Part shown: one piece after another, positions 9,175-16,491 of the stretch | Layout of the letters: each line of letters opens with the position of its first letter | How positions within the stretch are numbered: the stretch's first letter is position 1 | NCBI GenBank assembly: GCA_012960415.1 | Contig: DUBH01000084.1 | Span: 38,972-73,697 of the forward strand | Source: Henriciella sp. | GTDB lineage: Bacteria; Pseudomonadota; Alphaproteobacteria; Caulobacterales; Hyphomonadaceae | Reading direction: 5' to 3' | DNA: 34,726 nt | Position numbers and translations under genes: made by a program | The notes under the pieces: generated by a model | Told to the model about the DNA's origin: nothing | The model's input: only the letters and a program-made list of their open reading frames with translations | The model's database searches: none

Positions 9175-10121
9175 TGGCGAGGCGCAAGTCACAGAAGGGC
9201 AGCGACGAAACCGAAGCCCGCCGCGAGGCCCTGCGCCGGCGCGACATGCGCGTGAAGGAGCAGGAACGACAGGCAAGGCGCATCCGCCCGCTGGTCACAC
9301 CAGAAGGCGCGGCGTTGAACCTTCGCGTTGCGACCGCGTCCGAGCGCGCAGGTGCATTCCTTCTCGACTTTTCGATCCTGGTCATCACGGTCATCGCGTT
9401 CAGCTGGCTGATCGCCATCGCCTTTTCGGAGATGGGTTTTCGCGGCTGGCAGATTGCTGGCTCCATCGCGGCGGTCGTCGTCTTCCTCCTGCGCGTCTTC
9501 TACTTCACCTTCTTCGAGATTGGCCGGAAAGCCGCAACGCCGGGCAAGCGCGCGCTAGGTCTGCGGGTCGCGGCCCGAAATGGTGGTCGGCTGACGGCAA
9601 ACGCCGTGCTTGCGCGAAACTTCATGCGGGAGCTGGAGGTTTTCCTGCCGCTGACCCTGCTCGTCATGGGATCTGAAGATGCCATCGGCGCCTGGATCCG
9701 CCTTATCGCGCTGGTCTGGGCGGGGACGTTCGTCCTTTTCCCGCTGTTTAATTCTGAAAAACTGCGCGTTGGTGACCTTATCGCGGGAACGATGGTCATC
9801 CATGCGCCGCGCGTGAAGCTGAAGAAGGACATCACTTCTGCCGAACCTCTGGCGACAGCCAGCCAGCACAACTTCACGCAAGCAGAGCTTGATATATACG
9901 GCATCCATGAGCTTCACGTCCTGGAGGACGTGCTTCGCCAGTCCACGCCTGAAATCAAGGCCAAGGTCGCCGACCGCATCCGCAACAAGATCGGCCGCGA
10001 AGCACCGCAGACGCCGGATGATCTTGCTTTCCTGGAAGCCTATTACGCCGCCCTTCGTGCCCGGCTTGAACAGCGCATGCTGTTCGGTGATCGCAAGACC
10101 GACAAGTTCGACACGCGCTGA
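9171..10121 (+). CDS. RDD-family membrane protein, last gene of MoxR operon
   Basis: 316 residues. The first ~45 residues are extremely basic and charged (many Arg/Lys). The RDD domain follows with ASERAGAFLLD (Arg59, Asp66), membrane spans near 63-84, 94-116 and about 157-192, and the final conserved Asp202 in LRVGDLIAGTMVI. Residues 215-316 form a soluble, mostly helical tail. RDD proteins are small membrane proteins, some implicated in ion exchange; function here is unknown. Two ATGs in tandem (9171 and 9174) can serve; the first overlaps the SpoIIM stop as ATGA. A weak bulged hairpin with a short T-run lies right after the stop (10120-10154), possibly a terminator. A Crp/Fnr gene follows after 56 bases. 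Confidence 0.85.
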   Translation: MMARRKSQKGSDETEARREALRRRDMRVKEQERQARRIRPLVTPEGAALNLRVATASERAGAFLLDFSILVITVIAFSWLIAIAFSEMGFRGWQIAGSIAAVVVFLLRVFYFTFFEIGRKAATPGKRALGLRVAARNGGRLTANAVLARNFMRELEVFLPLTLLVMGSEDAIGAWIRLIALVWAGTFVLFPLFNSEKLRVGDLIAGTMVIHAPRVKLKKDITSAEPLATASQHNFTQAELDIYGIHELHVLEDVLRQSTPEIKAKVADRIRNKIGREAPQTPDDLAFLEAYYAALRARLEQRMLFGDRKTDKFDTR

Positions 10122-10177
10122 GGGGGTTTTCCCGGAACACCCTCCCCTTTTTCTGCGTTGAAGGCACCGACATCCAG

Positions 10178-11002
10178 ATGTCGCCAGGTGATGCGACATT
10201 CGGGCAATGGGAAGTGGCTGACCTTGGGAGAAGGACAATCAATTCGCAGAATGAAGACATTTGCGCCGAGGCAGACTCCTGCCTCGCTTCAAAGCTGGAG
10301 AAGCTCGCGCCGCTTTCACAGGCGCAGACAGAACTTCTGGCCTCATTGGAGAAGGAGAAGGAAGAGCTCGACAAGGGTGAAATCCTGGTGCGAGAGGGCG
10401 AAAGGCTGGATGAGCTTTTCATCCTGAAGAAGGGTTGGGCGATCGCGACGCGCGAGGAAATGAGCGGCCATCCGCATATCCCGACCGTCTATCATCCCGG
10501 CGACATTATCGGTCTCAGCGATGCGGCCTTTGAATCGACGCCGAATACGATTGTGGCGGCTACGGGGCTTATCCTCTGCCGGTTTCCCCGTGAGCGGCTT
10601 GCTGATGCTCTTCGACAGTCTCCGCGGATCAGCGGCCTGATTCTGGCGCTCAGCATGATTGATCAGGCGATGATGAATGACCGCCTCGTCGTCAGCCGCC
10701 GGACGGATGGATATCTGAGGCTCGTTCTCTTCCTTTTGCAGACCATGTCCCGTCTGCGCCTGATGGAGCCGCGCCTGCACGACCAGTTTCACTGCCCCCT
10801 CACGCAGGAACAGATCGGCGCGGCCACGGGCCTGTCAGCGGTGCATGTCAGCCGGTCTGTAAAAAAGCTGCTGGAGCTCGACCTGATTGAGCGTCACAAG
10901 CGCTTTTTCCGCCTCAAGAACGAGCCGGCTCTCAATGAACTCGTCGGTTATGTGAACCGCTATGACCGTCTCGACCTCAGCTGGCTGCCGGAGGACCGGT
11001 AA
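10178..11002 (+). CDS. Crp/Fnr-family transcriptional regulator
   Basis: 274 residues from the ATG at 10178; a GTG at 10214 is an alternative, and no strong ribosome site decides. Residues about 45-160 form the cyclic-nucleotide-binding-like effector domain (GEILVREGERLDELFILKKGWAIA, YHPGDIIGLSD), then a long dimer helix and a winged-helix domain at about 205-250 (CPLTQEQIGAATGLSAVHVSRSVKKLLELDLI). The family senses small molecules, redox or oxygen. Three Cys are seen in the sensor half (29, 35, 134) but not the four-Cys spacing of oxygen-sensing FNR. It follows the MoxR operon in the same direction after 56 bases, so it may be the last gene of the unit or have its own promoter. Targets unknown. 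Confidence 0.88.
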   Translation: MSPGDATFGQWEVADLGRRTINSQNEDICAEADSCLASKLEKLAPLSQAQTELLASLEKEKEELDKGEILVREGERLDELFILKKGWAIATREEMSGHPHIPTVYHPGDIIGLSDAAFESTPNTIVAATGLILCRFPRERLADALRQSPRISGLILALSMIDQAMMNDRLVVSRRTDGYLRLVLFLLQTMSRLRLMEPRLHDQFHCPLTQEQIGAATGLSAVHVSRSVKKLLELDLIERHKRFFRLKNEPALNELVGYVNRYDRLDLSWLPEDR

Positions 11003-11055
11003 GGCCAGAGCGTTCAGATGGACTGCAATGATCTTGATGCTGGAAGTTTGGGAAA

Positions 11056-11132
11056 TGGTGGGCCCGGAGGGACTTGAACCCCCGACCAGACCGTTATGAG
11101 CGGTCCGCTCTAACCAACTGAGCTACAGGCCC
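11056..11132 (-). tRNA. tRNA with CAU anticodon, probably tRNA-Ile2 (lysidine type)
   Basis: A full 77-nt cloverleaf reads on the minus strand with CCA encoded. Acceptor stem GGGCCUG pairs with CGGGCCC (one U-G pair), the D arm is GCUCAGUUGGUUAGAGC, the anticodon stem-loop is GGACCGCUCAUAACGGUCU with CAU at 11096-11098, and the T arm is GGGGGUUCAAGUCCCUC with A73. CAU occurs in initiator Met, elongator Met and minor Ile tRNA. The paired 1-72 (G-C) excludes an initiator. The acceptor start GGGCC, shared with the GAU isoleucine tRNA of alphaproteobacteria, and GUUCAAGUCC favour Ile2, in which TilS would change C34 to lysidine. Elongator Met is the alternative. Confidence 0.9.
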
Positions 11133-11249
11133 TGAACGCATTTCATGCGCGGTTTGCAACATGACGTCGTCACGATGGTGCCGCAATGGCCTAATTGAAT
11201 GGTGACTGCAAGTCCGCATCCCCCGTGGACGATAAAGGAGACGTAACAG

Positions 11250-12032
11250 ATGAGAATGCCATCCGCCCGCACCTTGCTCGCCAGTTCAGTCGTCGCAGCC
11301 GCCCTTGCTGGCGGCGCAGCCATTGCGCAGCAATCGGCCACATCGCAGAGCGTGCCGAACCAGCAGCCAGTGCCGTCGAACCACGCCAATTCCATCCAGC
11401 CGGAAACGACACTTTCCGTTTCCGCATCAGGCGAAGTTTCGCGCGCACCTGATATCGCAACGATTACCGCAGGTGTCGAAACCGAAGCGGAGACCGCATC
11501 TGCCGCGATGAGCCAGAATGCAGCCTCCATGGACGGCGTCTATTCCGCGCTTGAGGCAGCCGGCGTTGCAGGCCGCGACATGCAGACTTCGAACCTGTCG
11601 CTGCAGCCGCGCTATGACTATTCCAACCGCGACGGTGCCCCGCCGCGCCTCGTTGGCTACACGGCCAGCAACCAGCTCAGCGTGAAAGTCCGTGATCTCG
11701 ACAATCTCGGCCGCACGATGGATGCAATCGTGCAGGAAGGCGGCAATACGATTTCCGGCCTTCAGTTCAGCCTCGATGACCCGACCGAAGCGCGCAATGA
11801 GGCCCGCCGCCAGGCGATCCAGACCGCCGTCAAGCGCGCCAATCTCTATGCGCAGGAAACCGGCTACCGTGTCGCCCGCATCGTGACGATCATTGAGCAA
11901 TCGAGCGGCGGCTATCAGCCTCAGCCGATGATGGCGATGCGCGCCGAGGCCGCTGATGCCTCGACCAAGGTCGCACGCGGCGAAGTCAGCTATTCAGTGA
12001 CGGTCGATGTCACGTTCGAGCTTCGCCAGTAG
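11250..12032 (+). CDS. SIMPL (DUF541) domain secreted protein
   Basis: 260 residues with a clear signal peptide (basic start, hydrophobic core LLASSVVAAALAGGAAIA, cleavage near AIA|QQ, residue 26). The mature part fits the SIMPL/DUF541 family: TTLSVSASGEVSRAPDIATITAGVETEAETASAAM near the start, MDGVYSALEAAGVAGRDMQTSNLSLQPRYDY, then YTASNQLSVKVRDLDNLGRTMDAIVQEGGN and RRQAIQTAVKRANLYAQETGYRV. The family includes E. coli YggE, linked to oxidative stress, and forms oligomers; mechanism is unknown. AAAGGAG about 10 bases upstream supports the ATG at 11250. It is divergent from the tRNA gene and ends at a strong bidirectional terminator shared with panD. Confidence 0.87.
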   Translation: MRMPSARTLLASSVVAAALAGGAAIAQQSATSQSVPNQQPVPSNHANSIQPETTLSVSASGEVSRAPDIATITAGVETEAETASAAMSQNAASMDGVYSALEAAGVAGRDMQTSNLSLQPRYDYSNRDGAPPRLVGYTASNQLSVKVRDLDNLGRTMDAIVQEGGNTISGLQFSLDDPTEARNEARRQAIQTAVKRANLYAQETGYRVARIVTIIEQSSGGYQPQPMMAMRAEAADASTKVARGEVSYSVTVDVTFELRQ

Positions 12033-12062
12033 GCGGCACCGTACCCATTGCGAGACATGAAA

Positions 12063-12102
12063 AAGGGCGGACCCGGTCGCGGGCCCGCCCTTCTTTTAAT
12101 TT
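12063..12102. terminator. Bidirectional intrinsic terminator between SIMPL gene and panD
   Basis: Stem AAGGGCGG (12063-12070) pairs with CCGCCCTT (12085-12092), and an inner CCCG/CGGG stem closes a GTCG loop with one A/C mismatch between them. On the plus strand CTTTTAATTT follows; on the minus strand the hairpin is followed by TTTTTC. It therefore serves both convergent genes. Confidence 0.85.
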
Positions 12103-12120
12103 CATTGTGCCCGCGCTGGC

Positions 12121-12486
12121 CTAGTAAGCCGCGCTCGGCGTTTTCTGTTCGTTGGAGTCGTCCAGAAGGACGACGGTCGGTGCGTGCTGACGGGCTTTCT
12201 CAGCCTCGATAGAGGCGAAGGCGGCGATAATCACCTTGTCGCCAACAGAGAAGTGGCGGGCCGCAGCGCCATTGACGCCAATCGTGCGCGAGCCGCGTGG
12301 CGCCTCAATGGCGTAGGTCTGGATGCGCGCACCATTGGTGACGTTCCAGATGTCGACGCGCTCATTCGGCAGGATGCCGGATGCATCGAGCAGTTCCTGG
12401 TCTATGGAAACCGAGCCCTCATAGTGAAGGTCGCACTGGGTCACAGTGGCCGAGTGCAGTTTCGCTTTCAGCATGTTGAGAAGCAT
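12121..12486 (-). CDS. panD: Aspartate 1-decarboxylase
   Basis: 121 residues, close to the usual 120-130. PanD makes beta-alanine from L-aspartate for pantothenate and coenzyme A. It is made as a proenzyme that cleaves itself at Gly-Ser to create the pyruvoyl cofactor; the site is seen as HYEGS with Gly24-Ser25. [59 protein letters not shown] follows the E. coli enzyme almost without gaps, including Arg in RGSR and Tyr in TYAI. Start is the ATG at 12484-12486 with GGAG upstream; an in-frame Met at residue 5 is an alternative. No other pantothenate gene is nearby. It is divergent from the SLC13 transporter across 213 bases. Confidence 0.95.
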   Translation of the reverse strand: MLLNMLKAKLHSATVTQCDLHYEGSVSIDQELLDASGILPNERVDIWNVTNGARIQTYAIEAPRGSRTIGVNGAAARHFSVGDKVIIAAFASIEAEKARQHAPTVVLLDDSNEQKTPSAAY

Positions 12487-12699
12487 TTCGGGTCTCCAAT
12501 GGCTCTCTGCATTTGCCCCAAGATATATATGGGCGCGATTGCCCCTACGTAAAGGTATTTGACGCGCCGCAACAACCAGCGCCTTAAAGCATAATGGCTG
12601 AGGCGGGTGAAGGGTTTCACCGCGTCATGCCATGAAAATCTGCATGAACACCCCTGTTAGACGCCCGCGATCAACGTAGATATTCCTTATCCGAGACCC

Positions 12700-14511
12700 A
12701 TGACAGCCATGGCAAGCCGGGCGCAGAAGGACACCTCGGAGCTTATGTTTCTGGCAGATTATTCCGAATGGATCGCTATCGCGATCATCCTCGTCATGCT
12801 GGTGAGCTTCCTGCTGGAACGCCTGCCGCCAGCAGCGACCGCGATTGCAGGGGCCGCCGCCTTCCTCGCGCTCGGCTATGTCGAAGAGGAGCCTGCTCTT
12901 GGTGCCTTTGCCAATAGTGCCCCCATTACCATCGGCGCCATGTTCATCCTCGCGGCGGCACTGCAGCGCACAGGTGTGCTCGAACACCTCGCCTCCCGCA
13001 TACTGGCGCTCGCGGATACGTCGGGGCTCGGCGCCATCCTGCTGGTCGCATTCGTGACCATCGCCGCGTCAGGCTTCGTGAATAACACCGCTGTGGTGGT
13101 CATCCTCGTGCCGGTCGTCATTGCGCTGGCGCAGAAGCTTTCAGTGTCCAAGAAGCGGCTGCTGATACCGCTCTCCTATATCTCGATACTCGGCGGCACG
13201 CTGACCCTTATCGGTACGTCTACCAACCTGATCGTCGCGGGTGTCGCCCTCTCTCGTGGACTGGAGAGGTTCAGCATCTTCGAGATCACCGGCATCGGCC
13301 TTGTCACGCTCGCCGTCACGCTTGGCTTTCTTCTTCTGTTTGGGCGCTGGTTGCTGCCATCCGGAGATCCGGATGAGGATGCCGACGTCAGACCGCAGAC
13401 CTTCCTGACCGACATCTTTCCCAATGAGGACACAAAGGCGATCGGCGTTAGTCCGGATGACCTGCCGGCACTAAAGGTGAAAGGCGTCAAACTCATCTCC
13501 CAGCGGCGCGGTAACCGTATCGTCACGGCCAGGGATGACGACCGCGAGCTTGCGCCCGGTGACCGCCTGACCATCCGGGCGACGCTTGAAGAGCTTTTGA
13601 CCTTCGCAGGCAGCGAGGCCTTCAAGACAGGGCTCCGCCTTCGCCGTCATCATGAAGATGAGCCAAAGCAGGTACAGGCAACCATAACGCCGACCGACTC
13701 CAATATCGGCCGTCCCCTGTCGCTTCTGTCTTATCTTTCCGACTATCAGATCACGGTGCGCGGCCTTGCGCGTCCCGGCAATCAGCCGGGGCCGACGCTC
13801 GCGAGCTGCCGCCTGCGCGCCGGTGACAGGCTGCTGCTGGAAGGCAGCGAGGCGACCTTGCGCTCGCTCGCCAGCTCGACGCCGCTCGTGATCGAGCAGG
13901 AAATCAACGCGGTGCCATTCCGTCGTGGGCATGCCCCTATCGCCATCGGCACGCTGGCTGGCGTCATCCTAGCCAGCGCGCTGTTCAGCTTTCCGATTGT
14001 CCTCTCCGCACTCATCGGCGTGGGTATCGTCATGGCGACGGGGTGTATCACGGCCACCGATGCCTGGCGGTCGCTTCAGGCCAATGTGCTCGCGCTTATC
14101 GTCGCCATGCTGATCGTCGGCCAGGGCCTGGAACAGGCAGGCGCCGTCGATGTCATCGTGTCTGGCGTGTCGCCTCTCCTGCTCGCGGCCTCCCCTTTCA
14201 TCGTGCTGCTGCTCATCTATGCGCTGACATCCGTCCTGACGGAGCTTGTGACCAATGCTGCCGTTGCCGTCATCATGACACCGCTGGTGATCGAACTGGC
14301 GAGCAATCTCGGCATGGATCCACGCGCGCTGGTGCTTGCGGTGATGTTCGGGGCGAGCGCGAGCTTTGCCTCGCCCATCGGCTACCAGACGAATACAATC
14401 GTCTATACGGCGGGCGGCTACAGGTTTGCCGACTTCCTGAAGGTCGGCCTGCCGATGAATGTCATAGCAGGCCTGGCTTCATGTACGGCGATCTGGATGT
14501 TCTTCCTGTAG
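12700..14511 (+). CDS. SLC13-type permease with two central RCK_C (TrkA-C) domains
   Basis: 603 residues. The N-terminal half holds about five to six membrane spans (from residue 22 to 220) with the DASS-type loops APITIGAMFILAAALQRTGV and GFVNNTAVVVILVPVVI, then the second signature GTSTNLIVAG. Residues about 225-390 are soluble and contain two TrkA-C-like repeats (each with a DRLTIRATLEEL / DRLLLEGSEATL type end). The C-terminal half has more spans and repeats the family loop as ELVTNAAVAVIMTPLVI and ASPIGYQTNTIVYTAGGY. This is the citrate/sulfate/arsenite-like ion transporter fold; substrate cannot be told. Start codon is uncertain: ATG 12700, 12709 or 12745 (the last has CGGAG just upstream). 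The 213-base gap before it holds the divergent promoters with panD; I see no further gene there. Confidence 0.85.
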   Translation: MTAMASRAQKDTSELMFLADYSEWIAIAIILVMLVSFLLERLPPAATAIAGAAAFLALGYVEEEPALGAFANSAPITIGAMFILAAALQRTGVLEHLASRILALADTSGLGAILLVAFVTIAASGFVNNTAVVVILVPVVIALAQKLSVSKKRLLIPLSYISILGGTLTLIGTSTNLIVAGVALSRGLERFSIFEITGIGLVTLAVTLGFLLLFGRWLLPSGDPDEDADVRPQTFLTDIFPNEDTKAIGVSPDDLPALKVKGVKLISQRRGNRIVTARDDDRELAPGDRLTIRATLEELLTFAGSEAFKTGLRLRRHHEDEPKQVQATITPTDSNIGRPLSLLSYLSDYQITVRGLARPGNQPGPTLASCRLRAGDRLLLEGSEATLRSLASSTPLVIEQEINAVPFRRGHAPIAIGTLAGVILASALFSFPIVLSALIGVGIVMATGCITATDAWRSLQANVLALIVAMLIVGQGLEQAGAVDVIVSGVSPLLLAASPFIVLLLIYALTSVLTELVTNAAVAVIMTPLVIELASNLGMDPRALVLAVMFGASASFASPIGYQTNTIVYTAGGYRFADFLKVGLPMNVIAGLASCTAIWMFFL

Positions 14512-14528
14512 CGCGAAGCGCTTTCAGG

Positions 14529-15536
14529 CTACCACTCGGCGACGATCTTGCCGAAATGCTTGCCGGCCTGCTGATAGGCAAAGGCGTCGCCGAGCTCTCC
14601 AAGGCCGAAGCTCTTGTCGATGACAGGCTTCAGACCGCCATGTTCGATGGCGCGGATAAAGTCCTGCTGGTCAGCGCGGGAGCCGACGATGAGGCCTTCC
14701 AGACGCGCCTGCTTCTGCATAAGAAGCGCCGTTGGCACATCTCCGCTGACGCCGGTCAGAACGCCGATCAGCGCAATGTGGCCGCCAATGCGGACCGCCT
14801 TGATTGATTGCGACAGGGTGCCGGCCCCACCAACCTCAACAACGACATCGGCGCCGCGCCCGCCGGTCAGTTTCGTGACGGTCGAGCCCCATTTTTCGTC
14901 GCTCTTGTAATTGATCACATGGTCGGCGCCGAGCGCTTTAACCCGCTCCAGTTTCTCATCCGAGGATGAGGTCGCGATGACTTCAGCGCCCATCATCTTG
15001 GCGATCTGGACCGCGAAGATCGACACCCCGCCGGTGCCGAGCGCAAGCACGGTGTCACCGGCTTTCAGGCCGCCATCAACCACAAGGGCGCGCCATGCGG
15101 TGAGACCTGCCGTCGTGATAGTGGCCGCCTCAGCATGGCTCCAGCCCTTCGGCGCTTTGGTGAAGCTGGTCGCCTTTGCCACCACAGCTTCGCGCGCATA
15201 GCCGTCAATGCCGTCGCCTGGTGTGCCGGAGAAGTCTGACACGCGCGCCGGACCGGCGAGCCATTGCGGGAAGAAGGTCGAGACGACATGGTCACCTTCG
15301 GCAAAATCGCTGACGCCTTCACCAACCGCTTCAACGACCCCTGCCCCATCTGACATGGGGATGCGCCCGTCAGCTGGCTTGCTCTGGCCCGAGCAGACGA
15401 TGAGATCGTGGAAGTTCAGCGAGGTCGCATGTAAGCGCACGCGGATTTCACCCGGTCCCGGCTGTCCAGCATCATCGATGTCGACGAGATTGAGTTTGTC
15501 GAAACCGCCCGGGGCGGCAATCTTCACGGCTTTCAT
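14529..15536 (-). CDS. Zinc-free MDR-family NAD(P)-dependent oxidoreductase
   Basis: 335 residues from the ATG at 15534-15536, which has GCAGGAG about 7 bases upstream; longer reading to 15611 adds an unlikely Arg-rich stretch. The medium-chain dehydrogenase/reductase fold is clear: GroES-like N-domain with HATSLNFHDLIVCSG and PMSDGAGVVEAVGEGV, then a Rossmann domain with LGTGGVSIFAVQIAK (about 166-180), ATSSSDEKLERVKALGADHVINY and GRGADVVVEVGG. The catalytic zinc Cys/His set and the structural four-Cys loop are absent, as in quinone-oxidoreductase-like members. Likely cytoplasmic reduction of quinones, enals or related carbonyls with NAD(P)H; substrate unknown. It lies 81 bases downstream of the VOC gene on the same strand. 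Confidence 0.88.
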   Translation of the reverse strand: MKAVKIAAPGGFDKLNLVDIDDAGQPGPGEIRVRLHATSLNFHDLIVCSGQSKPADGRIPMSDGAGVVEAVGEGVSDFAEGDHVVSTFFPQWLAGPARVSDFSGTPGDGIDGYAREAVVAKATSFTKAPKGWSHAEAATITTAGLTAWRALVVDGGLKAGDTVLALGTGGVSIFAVQIAKMMGAEVIATSSSDEKLERVKALGADHVINYKSDEKWGSTVTKLTGGRGADVVVEVGGAGTLSQSIKAVRIGGHIALIGVLTGVSGDVPTALLMQKQARLEGLIVGSRADQQDFIRAIEHGGLKPVIDKSFGLGELGDAFAYQQAGKHFGKIVAEW

Positions 15537-15617
15537 GGCAAGGCTCCTGCGATATCTGTCTGCGCTCCAGAGGTTGGCCCGCGCACGCCTATCGGCAAGC
15601 CCTGCCGCCACGATTTC

Positions 15618-16004
15618 CTAGATCCGCCAGGGCGGAAACCGGCGATATTCCCCCGCCTGATAGAGGCAGATGCGGTTGCCGGCCGGGTCTCTCAGATAGG
15701 CTTCACGCCAGCCCCAGCTCTGGTCTTCCGGTGCCGCAATGAAGTCGAGCCCTGCCGCCATTAGACGCTCATATTCGGCGTTGAGGTCACCCACTTCGAA
15801 ATAGACGAGCGGCTCGTCACACCCCTCCCACCCGTCGACATGGTGCAGCGAGAATGTCGCTGGCTCACCATCATCTGCATCCGGGCATTCAAAGCGTGCA
15901 TAGCGCGGCGGGCTATCAACGATCTGGATAAGGCCGAGCGCCTTGTAGAAGGCAACGCTGGCGGCGTATTCGATACACGGCACGGTGACCTGATTAAGCC
16001 TCAT
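15618..16004 (-). CDS. VOC (glyoxalase/bleomycin resistance) family protein
   Basis: 128 residues, one vicinal-oxygen-chelate domain of two beta-alpha-beta-beta-beta units. MRLNQVTVPCIEYAASVAFYKALGLIQIVDSPPRYARFECPD opens the first unit, and LVYFEVGDLNAEYERLMAAGLDF...PEDQSWGWREAYLRDPAGNRICLYQAG makes the second; DPAGNRICLY is the typical final strand with a possible metal ligand. Members include glyoxalases, dioxygenases and resistance proteins, so no substrate is assigned. The ATG at 16002-16004 is 5 bases after the YjbQ gene, so the two are almost certainly one transcript. Confidence 0.85.
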   Translation of the reverse strand: MRLNQVTVPCIEYAASVAFYKALGLIQIVDSPPRYARFECPDADDGEPATFSLHHVDGWEGCDEPLVYFEVGDLNAEYERLMAAGLDFIAAPEDQSWGWREAYLRDPAGNRICLYQAGEYRRFPPWRI

Positions 16005-16009
16005 AATCT

Positions 16010-16429
16010 CTATCCCCCCATATGCAAGACGATCTCGCGCCGGTGCGGGCGGTCGCGATGCTCGAACAGGTAGATCCCCTGCCAGGTACCCAGCATCACG
16101 GTGCCATTCTGTACCGGGATGGAGAGCGATGTCTGCGTCAGCGCCGCCTTGATATGGGCGGGCATATCGTCGGGGCCCTCACTGTTATGGCGCACCCAGC
16201 TCATCGAGGTTTCATCGGTATGCGGGACCAGCCTGCGAAAGAACTCGTTGAGGTCAGCAAGCACGTCCGGATCGGCATTTTCCTGAATGAGCAGCGAGCA
16301 GGATGTGTGGCGCACGAAAAGTGTCAGCAGTCCTTCATCAATGCCTGCATCGCTGGGCGCCTGTTTGACCTGCTCCGTGAAGTCGTAAAGGCCGGGTCCG
16401 GATGTCTGCAGTGTCAGCGTGGTGATCAT
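16010..16429 (-). CDS. YjbQ/UPF0047 family protein
   Basis: 139 residues, the usual length. Family patterns are TLFVRHTSCSLLIQENADPDVLADL (with conserved His and Cys), VPHTDET, HNSEGPDDMPAHIKAAL and PVQNGTVMLGTWQGIYLFEHRDRPHRREIVLHMGG. E. coli YjbQ has been given a weak thiamin-phosphate synthase activity, but the physiological role is open. AAGGGAG about 6 bases before the ATG at 16427-16429 supports the start. First gene of a probable three-gene unit with the VOC protein and the MDR oxidoreductase. Confidence 0.9.
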   Translation of the reverse strand: MITTLTLQTSGPGLYDFTEQVKQAPSDAGIDEGLLTLFVRHTSCSLLIQENADPDVLADLNEFFRRLVPHTDETSMSWVRHNSEGPDDMPAHIKAALTQTSLSIPVQNGTVMLGTWQGIYLFEHRDRPHRREIVLHMGG

Positions 16430-16491
16430 GGCGGCTCCCTTACCTGAAGTCTGCCGCGATCAGGCGGGGGAATGCAACAGCCCGTCAGGCT

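Noticed and set aside
10120-10154. Possible terminator after the RDD gene (GAGGG / CCCTC with a T-run)
   Set aside because: The stem is short and bulged with a 15-base loop. Too weak to list as a feature, so read-through to the Crp/Fnr gene remains possible.
10178-10350. Oxygen-sensing FNR with a 4Fe-4S cluster
   Set aside because: The N-terminus has two Cys spaced by five residues plus one distant Cys, not the four-Cys pattern required for that call.
12600-12690. GGTGAA...TTCACC inverted repeat upstream of the SLC13 gene as an operator
   Set aside because: Short arms with a bulge, and no second copy or clear promoter geometry; not distinguishable from chance.
14510-14524. AGCGC-GAA-GCGCT-TT hairpin at the end of the SLC13 gene
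   Set aside because: Only five base pairs with two or three T residues; a weak terminator at best.
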